A stretch of DNA of 63,782 nucleotides, from NCBI GenBank assembly GCA_011390805.1, contig JAABRT010000014.1, positions 1 to 63,782 on the forward strand. Reading direction: 5' to 3'. Under the pieces are notes generated by a model, which did not search any database, was not told where the DNA came from, and worked only from the letters and a program-made list of their open reading frames with translations. Shown here piece after piece: positions 26,932-35,991 of the stretch. The first letter of the stretch is position 1; every line of letters starts with the position of its first letter. Both the position numbers and the translations under genes were made by a program. Source of the DNA: Gemmatimonas sp. (GTDB lineage: Bacteria > Gemmatimonadota > Gemmatimonadetes > Gemmatimonadales > Gemmatimonadaceae).

Positions 26932-27463
26932 CAGCGCCGCGCTCCGGCATGGCGTTGAAACCGCGCTCTGCCAACAGATTGATTCCGCCCTCAGCCAGAG
27001 CACTCAAGATCAGATCGGTTGCTTTCTCCTCGGCGAGCGTTTCCTCCAGCAGCCTGTGCACTTCGTGCAGACCAAGCACGCGTGCGTATTCAACCATGGT
27101 GCCGTACGCTGCAATCTCGTAGTGCTCCACGCGCTGGGCCGAGGCGATAAGCGCAGCGTCCAGCGCCTCACGGTCAATGTCTTTTTCTCCGAGTTCCTTG
27201 CCTTCCTGAATCAGTCCCGCCATGCCCGGGCAGGTTTTCACCATGGCCGGTGCGTTGAGCAGTTCAAAGGCCGCCTGCAGCCGTTCAACGTGGTGTTCGG
27301 TCTGTATCAGATGGGTCTGCATGGCGTGTCGCAGCTGTTCCGATGTTGCCATGCTCGCCATGAGCGGTAGCGCCTGCAGCAGCAGGCGTTCGGCAGTGTA
27401 GATATCTGTCATATCGTTCAACAACAGGTCGTGCAGCGTGGTGATGCTCTTGTTGTGAAGCAT
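26903..27463 (-). CDS. DUF892 (YciE/YciF) ferritin-like protein
   Basis: A 186-residue four-helix protein. SITTLHDLLLNDMTDIYTAE at the start is the YciE/YciF signature. Metal-ligand type residues recur in QTEHHVERL, RVEHYEIAAYGTMVEYA and EETLAEEKATD. Members of this family bind a di-iron or iron-manganese centre and are induced by stress; the precise reaction is unknown. The ATG at 27463 is preceded by GGAGAAA. The 3' end overlaps the hydrolase gene. Confidence 0.9.
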   Translation of the reverse strand: MLHNKSITTLHDLLLNDMTDIYTAERLLLQALPLMASMATSEQLRHAMQTHLIQTEHHVERLQAAFELLNAPAMVKTCPGMAGLIQEGKELGEKDIDREALDAALIASAQRVEHYEIAAYGTMVEYARVLGLHEVHRLLEETLAEEKATDLILSALAEGGINLLAERGFNAMPERGAVTSDYAQTR

Positions 27464-27630
27464 GATTTTCTCCGGGTGATGATGGCACGACGTCGAATTT
27501 TGCGACGCATTTATCATGCAATATCCCGGAGCGGTGAACGCGAAAACATTGTACGCCGGTGGTGATTGCGCGTTTCACCAGTGGGCTACGTACCAGCCAT
27601 TGCGCTGCGGCAACACCCCGGGTTGCGACG

Positions 27631-27706
27631 GACGCATTGCCCCTCTACCGCACTGTGGCGCCTATGCGTCTGACGCGTTGCCCCTGTACCGCACCGTGGC
27701 GCCTAC
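27631..27706 (+). repeat. Imperfect 35-bp direct repeat, two copies, 41-bp period
   Basis: Copies at 27631-27665 and 27672-27706 match at 31 of 35 positions. The repeat lies in the 284-bp gap between the divergent DUF892 and FG-GAP genes, just before the latter. It is probably a local duplication or a pair of binding sites. Confidence 0.55.
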
Positions 27707-27747
27707 GTGAGGTGCGGAGAACACGATTTGATCGTATCGTCTACCGT

Positions 27748-28896
27748 ATGTCTCCATACCGTCTCTCCCTCGCGCTGCTCGTCATCGCACCGCTCGCAGC
27801 ACTTCCGGCCCAGCAAGCCGGACGCGCCTTCACGCGCACACTGTACCTCGAGGACTCGGCGTACACCTCGGCCAACGTCAGCGTTGGCGACGTCAATGGT
27901 GACGGTCACCTCGATTTGGTGTTGGCCAAGGGGCGCCACTGGCCGCTCGTGGATCGAGTGCATTTGGGTGACGGCCGGGGAAACTTTGCGCGTGCCTACG
28001 ATCTGGGCACAGCGTCCGACCGCACGTACTCGGCGCTGCTCTCCGACATGGACGGCGACGGGGATCTCGACGTGGTAGTGAGCAACGATCGCCCCGATCC
28101 CGGGCTCGTGTACCTCAATCGTGGCGATGGCACGTTCACGGTGGGCTCTACCTGGGGCCTGGCCGAGTGGAGCACGCGTCAGGTGCAGGTAGCCGATCTC
28201 AACAGCGACGGTGTGCGCGACCTCATTGTGGCCAATCGCTCCGGCCCGCGTCCCGGCGCCAGCTACATCTGCCTAGGTGTGGGTGGCGGCCGATTAGAGC
28301 AGCCGTGTCGGAAGTTCGCGTCGGAGTCGTCTACCAGCATCACGCCCGCCGACATCAACGGCGATGGCCTGATTGATCTGGTGGTGCCGCACCGCGATGG
28401 CGGACAGGGTCATGTGTATGTGCAGCAGCGTGATGGCGATTCACTCACGTTCACGCGGCTGCCGTTTGGTGAATCCAACGCAAACATTCGCATGGCCGTC
28501 ACCGCCGATCTTGATCGCGATGGCCGGCTCGACATCGTGGCCATTGACGAGCAGCGCGGAGTGCGGGCGTACTTCGCGCGCGCTGATGGCACGTTCAGCG
28601 ATGCCGTGCCGCTCGGCGCTGCCGGTGGTCGTCCCTACTCGTTGGCGGTGGCCGATATGGACGCCGACGGAGCAGTGGATGTGATCGTGGGCTACGTGCA
28701 ACGTCAACCCGTTGTGTTGTACAACGACGGCAGCGGACGCACGTTTAAATCCGTGTTGTTTGGCGACGCCGAGGGCGCGGCGTACGGCTTCGCGATCGCT
28801 GATTTGGATAACGACGGGGCACTCGACATTGCCGTCGCACGTTCTGACGCACGCAACGTGGTGTATTTCGGGACGCCGGCATTGGAGCGGCGTTAG
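27748..28896 (+). CDS. Secreted FG-GAP/VCBS repeat (beta-propeller) protein
   Basis: A 382-residue protein with a signal peptide (about residues 1-22, ending ALPAQQ). The body consists of about seven FG-GAP/VCBS repeats with calcium-loop motifs of the type D-x-D/N-x-D-G (VNGDGHLD, MDGDGDLD, LNSDGVRD, INGDGLID, LDRDGRLD, MDADGAVD, LDNDGALD), so it should fold as a seven-bladed integrin-like propeller. It probably binds or scaffolds extracellularly; no catalytic motif is seen. The ATG at 27748 is chosen because the signal peptide follows it. Confidence 0.88.
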   Translation: MSPYRLSLALLVIAPLAALPAQQAGRAFTRTLYLEDSAYTSANVSVGDVNGDGHLDLVLAKGRHWPLVDRVHLGDGRGNFARAYDLGTASDRTYSALLSDMDGDGDLDVVVSNDRPDPGLVYLNRGDGTFTVGSTWGLAEWSTRQVQVADLNSDGVRDLIVANRSGPRPGASYICLGVGGGRLEQPCRKFASESSTSITPADINGDGLIDLVVPHRDGGQGHVYVQQRDGDSLTFTRLPFGESNANIRMAVTADLDRDGRLDIVAIDEQRGVRAYFARADGTFSDAVPLGAAGGRPYSLAVADMDADGAVDVIVGYVQRQPVVLYNDGSGRTFKSVLFGDAEGAAYGFAIADLDNDGALDIAVARSDARNVVYFGTPALERR

Positions 28897-28990
28897 ATCG
28901 TTCGGTCGCTGTTCCGGACCGCAATGCAGATTCCGGAGAGTGGTCCCAAAACTTCGTGCCAACTGTGAGGAGCGTGCAGGAATGTGCCAC

Positions 28991-30637
28991 ATGAACGTCA
29001 TTCGATCGACACGTCAGGCTGTGCGTCTTCGGTCATCCCGCGTACGCACACTTCGCGCACAATGCGCATTGCTGAGCATGGCCGCAGGCACACTGCCGCT
29101 CGCTGCGCAAGCGCCCGTACCGCCCGCCGGTTCACCGTCCGCCGCCTGGTGGAGCCACGTTCAGGTGCTCGCGCACGATTCGCTGAAAGGCCGCGACACG
29201 GGAAGTCCGGGGCACGAGAGTGCAGCACGCTACGTTGCGGAGCAGTTCCGTGCGCTTGGACTGCAGCCCGGCGGCACCGACGGTTGGTTCCAGCGCGTGG
29301 GTTTTGTGCAGACACGTCTCGATGAGGCCAACGTCTCACTGGCGTTACGCAGTGGTACAACATGGGAGCCGCTCACTCCAGGTCGCGACTTGCGCCTGAC
29401 GGCGCGTCTGGCGAATGCAAACGTGGAAGCGCCGCTGGTTTTTGTGGGTTACGGACTGTCGCTTCCGGAAGCAGGAATCGATGAACTCGCTGGCCTGGAC
29501 CTCGCCGGCAAGATCGTGGTGCACGTAAACGCCGCGCCGCCGGGTCTGCCCGCTCCACTGCTTGCACACGGCACGCGCTCCCGTTGGATCGCCATGCAGC
29601 GCGCTGGTGCTGTGGGTATTCTGGCGGTGGGCGCCGGTGGTGCGTGGAGCGATGACGGCAGCAGTCGCGCTGGAAGCACGATGGCACTCGCTGATACGTC
29701 ACTCGACGACACACGTGGTCAGCGTATCGGGGGTACCCTCAACCCAGCCTTGATGCCGAGGCTGCTCGCCGGTAGCGGGCTCGATTGGAGCGACATTACC
29801 GCACGCGTTCGTGCCGGTGAATCGCTGCCACGTGCTGCGCTCACTGTATCGCTCCGTGCCACGCTCCCTACCATCAAGCGGGAGCTCACGTCACCCAATG
29901 TCGTAGCCATTCTTCCCGGTGTTGATGCGTCACTGCGCGATGAAGTGATTGTGCTCAGCGCACATCTGGATCATGTGGGCACATTCGCAGGTCCGGTACT
30001 CACAGGTGACAGCATCTTCAATGGGGCGATGGACAACGCGTCCGGAGCCGCAACGCTTATTGAGACAGCGCGCGCCATTGTTGCCGCCGGTGGCAATCGC
30101 CGCACCATCGCGTTCGTGGCGGTTACGGCTGAAGAAAAGGGATTGCTGGGCTCGCGCTTCTTCGCCGCGAAGCCTTCGCTTGCCAGTGGGCGCATTGTGG
30201 CGAATCTCAACACCGACATGTTTCTGCCACTGATCCCACTGCGCGGTGTTTTTGTGTACGGGTTTGAAGAATCCGATCTGGCCGACAACGTTGAAACGGT
30301 GGTGAGGGCGCGTGGACTTGAGGTGATTCCTGATCCGGAGCCCGAGCAGGTGCGCTTTGTGCGCAGTGATCAATACAGCTTTATTCGCATGGGTATTCCG
30401 GCGCTGGCGTTCAAGGTGGGTTACAAGCCCGGCACGCCCGAGGAAACAACATGGAGCGCCTGGGTGCGTGATCACTACCACAAACTGAGTGACGACGTCA
30501 CGCAGCCCGTGGATTTTGACGCCGCTGCAGGATTCAATGCGATGTACGCCGAGTTGGCGTTGCAGGTGGCGAATCGTGAGACAACACCGGCGTGGCGGGC
30601 CGACAGCTTTTTCAATCGTCCAACCATCGTGCCGTAA
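28991..30637 (+). CDS. Secreted M28-family zinc aminopeptidase with PA domain
   Basis: About 548 residues, with a signal region (to about residue 45). The start of the enzyme domain is AAWWSHVQVLAHDSLKGRDTGSPG. A protease-associated insert lies at about 130-290, and the M28 catalytic core carries the zinc ligands in LSAHLDHVG, DNASGAATLIE, AVTAEEKGLLGS, NTDMF and DHYHKLSDD. It should remove N-terminal residues from peptides outside the cytoplasm. ATG 28982 is an alternative start three codons earlier; 28991 has the better distance to AGGA. Confidence 0.92.
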   Translation: MNVIRSTRQAVRLRSSRVRTLRAQCALLSMAAGTLPLAAQAPVPPAGSPSAAWWSHVQVLAHDSLKGRDTGSPGHESAARYVAEQFRALGLQPGGTDGWFQRVGFVQTRLDEANVSLALRSGTTWEPLTPGRDLRLTARLANANVEAPLVFVGYGLSLPEAGIDELAGLDLAGKIVVHVNAAPPGLPAPLLAHGTRSRWIAMQRAGAVGILAVGAGGAWSDDGSSRAGSTMALADTSLDDTRGQRIGGTLNPALMPRLLAGSGLDWSDITARVRAGESLPRAALTVSLRATLPTIKRELTSPNVVAILPGVDASLRDEVIVLSAHLDHVGTFAGPVLTGDSIFNGAMDNASGAATLIETARAIVAAGGNRRTIAFVAVTAEEKGLLGSRFFAAKPSLASGRIVANLNTDMFLPLIPLRGVFVYGFEESDLADNVETVVRARGLEVIPDPEPEQVRFVRSDQYSFIRMGIPALAFKVGYKPGTPEETTWSAWVRDHYHKLSDDVTQPVDFDAAAGFNAMYAELALQVANRETTPAWRADSFFNRPTIVP

Positions 30638-30647
30638 GGTTGACCAT

Positions 30648-32252
30648 ATGACTACTCCACGCCGCTTCGTCACCCTGCTGTTGGCTGCCTTACTGCTCCC
30701 GCCCACCGTGAGCACATCAACAGCTGCGCAGTCGGGTGCGCTGAGCTCTCTGGCGCCACCGGCGCAGTTTACCAATCCTGATCGACTGGCCACACTGCGC
30801 ACCGCCTTTCCGGCTATTGACTCGCTGGTGCGCCGCTTTGTGGCGCAGCGACGGGTACCGGGCTACGCGTTTGGCGTGATTGTAGACGGCCGTCTTGAAC
30901 ACATTATCGCTGACGGCATCCGTGATCTCGCCACAGGTGCGCGCATAGATACAGGCACCGTGTTCCGTATTGCGTCCATGAGCAAAAGTTTTGCAGCGGT
31001 CGCAATTCTGCAGCTGCGTGATGAGGGACGAATTGAGCTGGATCTACCAGCGGAAACATACGTACCGGAGCTTGCATCGCTGCAGTACGCCACCAGCGAT
31101 GCACCGCGCATTACCGTGCGACAGCTGCTCACGCACTCGGCCGGTCTGCCCGAAGACAACCCCTGGGGGGACCAGCAGCTCGACGCAACGGAAGAGGCAT
31201 TCAGCGAGATGATGCGTCGCGGCCTGCCGTTTTCTACAGTGCCCGGCACGCAGTATGAATATTCCAACTTCGGCTTTGCGATTCTGGGCCGCATTGTGGC
31301 AAACGTTTCCGGCGTTCCGTACGCACAGTACCTGCGCGAGCGCATTCTGCAGCCGCTGGGCATGACGTCCACGACGCTTGAATCATCGGATGTTGACGCG
31401 AGCAGGCTGGCGTACGGTTACCGCTTGCAGGACGGCAAGTGGCTGCTCGAACCACCGCTTGCCGATGGTGCATTCGGCGTGATGGGTGGAATGCTCACCA
31501 CCCCTGCCGATCTTGCGACATGGGTGAGCTACATGCTCGACGCGTGGCCAGCCCGTGACGGAAGCGAACGTGGCCCGGTGCGACGCGCCTCGGTGCGCGA
31601 GATGCAACAGGTGCAGCGCTTCAGCGGTGCCAGCGCAGATGCACGTGGTGATGCACTTACGCTCAACGCCGGCGGCTACGGATATGGTTTGCGCGTTGTT
31701 CAGACGTGCGATCTGCGCACGCTGGTGTCGCACACCGGTGGTCTGCCTGGCTACGGCTCCATCATGAGCTGGCTGCCCGAACATGGTGTAGGCGTGATCG
31801 GACTCGGTTCGCTTACGTACACCGGCTGGACGGCCACTGCGAATGAGGCCATTTCACGGCTTCGTGCCACCGGCGCGCTTGAACCACGCCAGCCGCAAGC
31901 GTCGCCCGTGTTGCTCACGCGCCGCGAGCAGGTAACGCGCTTGATCAACCAGTGGACGCCGGCGTTGGCCGATTCGCTGGCCGCGATGAACCTGTTCCGC
32001 GATGAGTCGGCCGAGCGACGTGCGTCGCAGATTGCATCCGTACGCGACGCAGCGGGAGGCGCGTGTGCAGACACTGGCGAGTTCATCGCCGAAAACGCGC
32101 TGCGCGGGACGTGGCGTTTGCGCTGCGCCACGGGTGATCTGGCGGTGCGTATTACCCTCGCGCCGACCGTGCCGGCGCAGGTGCAGTTCTTAAGCGTGCA
32201 GGCGCTCGCACGTGATGATTCGTTAGCGCCTGCGCCGGTATGTCGACGCTGA
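30648..32252 (+). CDS. Secreted serine hydrolase of the class C beta-lactamase/PBP4* family
   Basis: A 534-residue protein with a signal peptide (about residues 1-27, ending TAAQS). The SxxK motif is SMSK in FRIASMSKSFAAVAILQL, YxN is YSN in YEYSNFGFAILG, and the third motif is HTGG. A C-terminal extension of about 150 residues lies beyond the lactamase fold. Family members are esterases, D-aminopeptidases or beta-lactamase-like; resistance should not be assumed. It lies 10 bases after the M28 peptidase stop, so the two probably form an operon. Confidence 0.9.
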   Translation: MTTPRRFVTLLLAALLLPPTVSTSTAAQSGALSSLAPPAQFTNPDRLATLRTAFPAIDSLVRRFVAQRRVPGYAFGVIVDGRLEHIIADGIRDLATGARIDTGTVFRIASMSKSFAAVAILQLRDEGRIELDLPAETYVPELASLQYATSDAPRITVRQLLTHSAGLPEDNPWGDQQLDATEEAFSEMMRRGLPFSTVPGTQYEYSNFGFAILGRIVANVSGVPYAQYLRERILQPLGMTSTTLESSDVDASRLAYGYRLQDGKWLLEPPLADGAFGVMGGMLTTPADLATWVSYMLDAWPARDGSERGPVRRASVREMQQVQRFSGASADARGDALTLNAGGYGYGLRVVQTCDLRTLVSHTGGLPGYGSIMSWLPEHGVGVIGLGSLTYTGWTATANEAISRLRATGALEPRQPQASPVLLTRREQVTRLINQWTPALADSLAAMNLFRDESAERRASQIASVRDAAGGACADTGEFIAENALRGTWRLRCATGDLAVRITLAPTVPAQVQFLSVQALARDDSLAPAPVCRR

Positions 32253-32291
32253 GCAAGTGCGCGGGTTACCCGAACACAGTCTCGCGTTGCC

Positions 32292-33980
32292 TTATGTCTC
32301 CGTCATCGCATACGCGAGGTCGTACAGCATGACGTCCACAATCGCGATGAACACCTGAAGAAAAAGCGCCGCTGAAAACGTGAGGCCTCCTGCGAGCGCG
32401 ATGGCTGCGCTCGCCTGAGCCGGAGGCACCGACAGCACTGACAGTAGCCCCAGCGTGGCGAGTATTGTGCAAGCCGGAAGCAGCAGCAGCGCCGAGAACT
32501 GCGCAACTGCCATTGTTGCAAAGGCGCGAGTTGGCATCAGACGCGCCATCGCGTCGAGTCGCTCGGCGCTGCTCGGCACACCCTGATGGCGGAACAGGTC
32601 GACAAAAGCGAGCATGTTTTTGATGCCGCTGCCTTTGGTCGCGCGAGTGGTTGCAATGTAGTTGCGAACAGCAGTGTTGACCCACGCCGCGTACAACGCC
32701 CCCTTGCCGCGCCAGCTGCGCTCTTCGTTGTGTTTGCCATGCTCGTTGCCGACCACTGCGCGCGCCACACTTTGCCAGCGGATTGAGACGAACGGCCGTT
32801 CGCGCAAATCGCTGAAGACACTCGCAATGCTGGCCATGGCGAGCGGCGTCGCCACCAGCAAAGCGGAATACAGCAACACCACCCAAAGCAATGGTTGCAC
32901 GAATCCCGGAAGTAGCGAGCCGAGCAGCACGCCAGGAATCGTCGCGACCAGTCCGGGAAGAGCAAACAAGACGCCGAATATCGAAAGCTCCGGCATGCGT
33001 TCAGCGAACACAACAACTGCCCGTCGCATGCTGTCCCCGAATTCCGACGAATGCGCGCGCAAGGCGGCTGCGAATGCCGGCGCGGATGCGAAGCGGTCCG
33101 TTGGCTCTTTGGCGAGCACGCGACGCACTACGGCTTCTGCCTCAACCGAAACTCCGGCTTCGGGTGGCAATGGTGGCACGTCGGCAACAAAGTGTTGTCG
33201 CAGCAACGCAGTTGTGTCCCCACGGAAAGGCAGCGCACCCGCGAGCATCTGGTAGACCACGATACCAAGGCTGTACAGATCGCTGCGCCGGTCTACCTCG
33301 TCGCCGGTGCACTGTTCGGGTGACATGTACGCTGGCGTGCCAATTGATTCGCCCAGCTGTGTGGCCGTGCTCGAACCGTTGCTATTTGCTACGACAATCG
33401 GTGCAGCGCCCACCGACGCCTCCCCGTCACGATGCGCAAAGGTGTCGTCGCGCAGCTTGGCAATGCCAAAATCGAGCAGCGTCACATGGAACCCGCCTCG
33501 CGCATCGGGGGTGAGCCAGATGTTGGCGGGCTTGAGATCACGATGTACCACGCCGCGCGCGTGTGCCGCTCCCAGTGCGATGCACACCTGCTCAACAATG
33601 TCGACCACTTGCGGGAGCGGAAGGCGCCGCTGCGTGTCAAGCACCGCTTCGAGCGTTTCCCCGAACAGTTGCTCCATTACCAGATACGCGACCTCGTGGC
33701 CGGCGACGTGATCCACACCGAAGTCGGTGACGTTTACGACGTGGCGATTCCTGATGCCGCCGGCAGCGCGCGCCTCACGAACAAAACGTTCGGACGCGGT
33801 AGCATCGGCCATGAGTTCAGGGCGAACCACTTTCAGCGCCACGGTGCGTCCAATACCGATATGCTCGGCCAGATACACCGCCCCCATACCGCCTTCGCCC
33901 AGTTGCTGTCCCACACGATACTTGTCGTGCAGAACCGACCCGGTCAGCCATTTCATACTGTCATCGGATTGCAAGTCCAC
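32292..33980 (-). CDS. Hanks-type Ser/Thr protein kinase with multi-pass C-terminal membrane domain
   Basis: A 562-residue protein. The kinase domain spans about residues 20-290: glycine loop LGEGGMGAVY, VALKVV lysine, catalytic loop VVHRDLKPAN, LLDFGIAKL and GTPAYMSPEQ. The remainder is not a typical PASTA or TPR sensor. It has several hydrophobic stretches (about residues 345-390 and 485-555) with a soluble linker between them. It is likely a membrane signalling kinase of unknown trigger. The start is at 33980 or the internal ATG at 33956. Confidence 0.9.
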   Translation of the reverse strand: MDLQSDDSMKWLTGSVLHDKYRVGQQLGEGGMGAVYLAEHIGIGRTVALKVVRPELMADATASERFVREARAAGGIRNRHVVNVTDFGVDHVAGHEVAYLVMEQLFGETLEAVLDTQRRLPLPQVVDIVEQVCIALGAAHARGVVHRDLKPANIWLTPDARGGFHVTLLDFGIAKLRDDTFAHRDGEASVGAAPIVVANSNGSSTATQLGESIGTPAYMSPEQCTGDEVDRRSDLYSLGIVVYQMLAGALPFRGDTTALLRQHFVADVPPLPPEAGVSVEAEAVVRRVLAKEPTDRFASAPAFAAALRAHSSEFGDSMRRAVVVFAERMPELSIFGVLFALPGLVATIPGVLLGSLLPGFVQPLLWVVLLYSALLVATPLAMASIASVFSDLRERPFVSIRWQSVARAVVGNEHGKHNEERSWRGKGALYAAWVNTAVRNYIATTRATKGSGIKNMLAFVDLFRHQGVPSSAERLDAMARLMPTRAFATMAVAQFSALLLLPACTILATLGLLSVLSVPPAQASAAIALAGGLTFSAALFLQVFIAIVDVMLYDLAYAMTET

Positions 33981-34011
33981 ATTCGACTGAAGTGCAGTAT
34001 TGTCACAACGG

Positions 34012-34596
34012 TCACTCCATCTGCTCCCGCACCCACGTCACCCACGCATCGTCACTGCCGGTGATCTGCTCATTCAGCGGAGCCAGCGCTGCCCAATACG
34101 GATTCAGGACATCATTTTTGGTTTTCAGCAACAGCAGGTATTCCGCGCCGAGCTTGTATGACGTTGCAACGCAATTTCCCATCCGACCACCCTGGCGAAC
34201 CATTCGATACGGGACAGTGCCGTTGTTGAAGTCATCTCGTCGTGTAGTCTCGCCGGGTACAGAGATTCGTGTTCGCGCGCTGTCCCCCTTGAGGACTTCC
34301 AGCACCACGAACTGAATACTCGTCTCCAATCTTGCAGCGACGATCGACAGTGGCAGTGGGGGCCCGAGTGCGGTTGCCCTGGCACGCACGATCAGTTCCG
34401 CTTCGTCAACAAACGCGCGGATGTTCGGCAACGGCCAGAAGTAGCCTTCCGGATTGTCTCGCAGCGGTCCGACTGTGCAACGGTTCGGTGATGCATCGGG
34501 CGCGCTGAACGCTCCGGCCGCGCCGGTCGCGACGGACGCGCCGAACACATCGAACGCACCGAACGCGAGCGTTGCTGCGAGAGACACGATGATCAT
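34012..34596 (-). CDS. Secreted protein of unknown function
   Basis: A 194-residue protein with a signal peptide (MIIVSLAATLAFGAFDVFGASV and following Ala/Gly residues). Mature features include Cys in NRCTVGPL and in MGNCVATSY, which could form a disulfide, and a central ELIVRARATALG beta segment followed by FVVLEVLKGD. This strand-and-GD pattern is common in small secreted proteins of Gram-negatives, but I recognise no named family. The ATG at 34596 is chosen for the signal peptide. It is divergent from the lipoprotein esterase gene. Confidence 0.65.
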   Translation of the reverse strand: MIIVSLAATLAFGAFDVFGASVATGAAGAFSAPDASPNRCTVGPLRDNPEGYFWPLPNIRAFVDEAELIVRARATALGPPLPLSIVAARLETSIQFVVLEVLKGDSARTRISVPGETTRRDDFNNGTVPYRMVRQGGRMGNCVATSYKLGAEYLLLLKTKNDVLNPYWAALAPLNEQITGSDDAWVTWVREQME

Positions 34597-34695
34597 GCGG
34601 GTACCCTTTGCGGAGGTGTGTAGGGCTCGAAGTGCACACGTTGCATTCCGTCCGGGCCCAGCGAACCGATCCGGGCACATCGGGGTTGGTACAAT

Positions 34696-35571
34696 ATGCC
34701 TCATCGTACCATGTCCCCGTACCTTGCCGCGACAACTGTTGCGCTCGCACTCACACTCGGCGGCTGTTCCTCGCTGGCACTCGGCGCTGCCAATCTCATT
34801 GAGAACGGTAACGCGCGAGCCTCAACGATCGTGTACGGCGATGGGGCGCGTGAACAATATGACGTTTACCGCCCGGTTGGCGACGACGGAGAGCTGCTCA
34901 GCGGTCCGTTGCCGGTGGTGATCTTTGTACACGGTGGCAGTTGGGAAACCGGTGACAAGGATTCGTACCGGTGGGTGGGGCAGGGGATCGCGGACGAGGG
35001 ATTTATTGCGGTGCTGCCCAACTACGGGCTCATGCCGGAACGTCGCTTTCCCGGGTTTGTAAGTGATGCTGCGGATGCTGTTGCGCATGCACGCACACGG
35101 CTTGCAGAGTGGGGAGGCGATTCGACCCGCGTAGTTCTGATGGGACATAGTGCGGGTGCGCACATTGCCGCGCTCATTGCGTATGATGCGCGCTACCTGG
35201 CCGAGCACGATCTCACGCCGCGCATTTTTTCAGGCTTCGTGGGGTTGTCTGGTCCCTATGATTTTGTCTTCGATACAGAGCTGCTGCAGCGCACCTTCGC
35301 GGGGACGCCGGAAGAGGAGCGCAATGCATTGCCGGTGAACTTCGTGACGCCACAGTCACCGCGCACGCTGCTCGTGATGGGACGCGATGACAGCACGGTA
35401 AAGCCGCGCAACACACACCTGCTCGCGGCACGGCTTGATGAGGTGGGCGTGCCTTTCGACACGCTATGGGTTGACGGGACACACAGTGTCTCAGTGGGCG
35501 CGTTCGCGCGTCACAAGCGTGGAGACAGCGAGATTGTGCAGCGCATACGGGAGTTCGTGTTGACGCCCTAG
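34696..35571 (+). CDS. Alpha/beta hydrolase lipoprotein (esterase, BD-FAE/carboxylesterase-like)
   Basis: A 291-residue protein with a lipobox (LTLGGCSS, Cys about residue 24). The core has VIFVHGGSWETGDK (HGG oxyanion motif), the nucleophile elbow LMGHSAGAHIAAL, MGRDDSTV with the acid, and DGTHSVS with the catalytic His. This layout is that of small esterases/kynurenine-formamidase-like hydrolases. It is anchored to the envelope. ATG 34696 has a GGGG site upstream; ATG 34711 is an alternative. Confidence 0.88.
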   Translation: MPHRTMSPYLAATTVALALTLGGCSSLALGAANLIENGNARASTIVYGDGAREQYDVYRPVGDDGELLSGPLPVVIFVHGGSWETGDKDSYRWVGQGIADEGFIAVLPNYGLMPERRFPGFVSDAADAVAHARTRLAEWGGDSTRVVLMGHSAGAHIAALIAYDARYLAEHDLTPRIFSGFVGLSGPYDFVFDTELLQRTFAGTPEEERNALPVNFVTPQSPRTLLVMGRDDSTVKPRNTHLLAARLDEVGVPFDTLWVDGTHSVSVGAFARHKRGDSEIVQRIREFVLTP

Positions 35572-35610
35572 CCCCGTGTGAGCGAGCAGCTCATCGTTTG
35601 TTAGCCCGCG

Positions 35611-35937
35611 TCATTTCTTTGCAGTCGACCGCGTTTTCGCTCGCAGGTTGCTGCCCGCCAGTTCGTCCATCATTTCGGCAAAGCGCGTCCAACCGATCCG
35701 CTTGGCGTCCTGTTCGTGACGACCTTTCCAATACAGCGCACCTCGGCCGATCTCGATCTCGCCGAGCTTGCCTTCCTTCCCTTGAATCTCAAGCGTGAGT
35801 GCAGTACCAGCCCTCGACAGTTCGGTAACGCTCAGCTGCGCTTTGACGGAATGGACGCGACGGGATTTCGATTTCTTCTCCGACGCCGAATTCGATGCCT
35901 TCTTCGATGTCTTATTCGATGCCTTCTTTTTGGGCAT
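35611..35937 (-). CDS. Small basic protein with Lys/Ser-rich N-terminus, unknown function
   Basis: A 108-residue protein. The first 27 residues are Lys, Ser, Asn and Ala in irregular repeats, resembling histone-tail-like nucleoid proteins. The remainder is a small domain (VKAQLSVTELSRAGTALTLEI ... GRGALYWKGRH). No family is recognised. DNA or RNA binding is a guess from charge. It is convergent with the esterase lipoprotein gene. Confidence 0.6.
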   Translation of the reverse strand: MPKKKASNKTSKKASNSASEKKSKSRRVHSVKAQLSVTELSRAGTALTLEIQGKEGKLGEIEIGRGALYWKGRHEQDAKRIGWTRFAEMMDELAGSNLRAKTRSTAKK

Positions 35938-35991
35938 GCGTGCAGCTCCATGTAGTGATCGGTAAAACGGCCGACAGCAGCCGTGCCAACC

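Noticed and set aside
30648-32252. Antibiotic-resistance beta-lactamase
   Set aside because: Motifs fit the broad class C/PBP4* serine-hydrolase family with a long C-terminal extension. Nothing indicates lactam hydrolysis.
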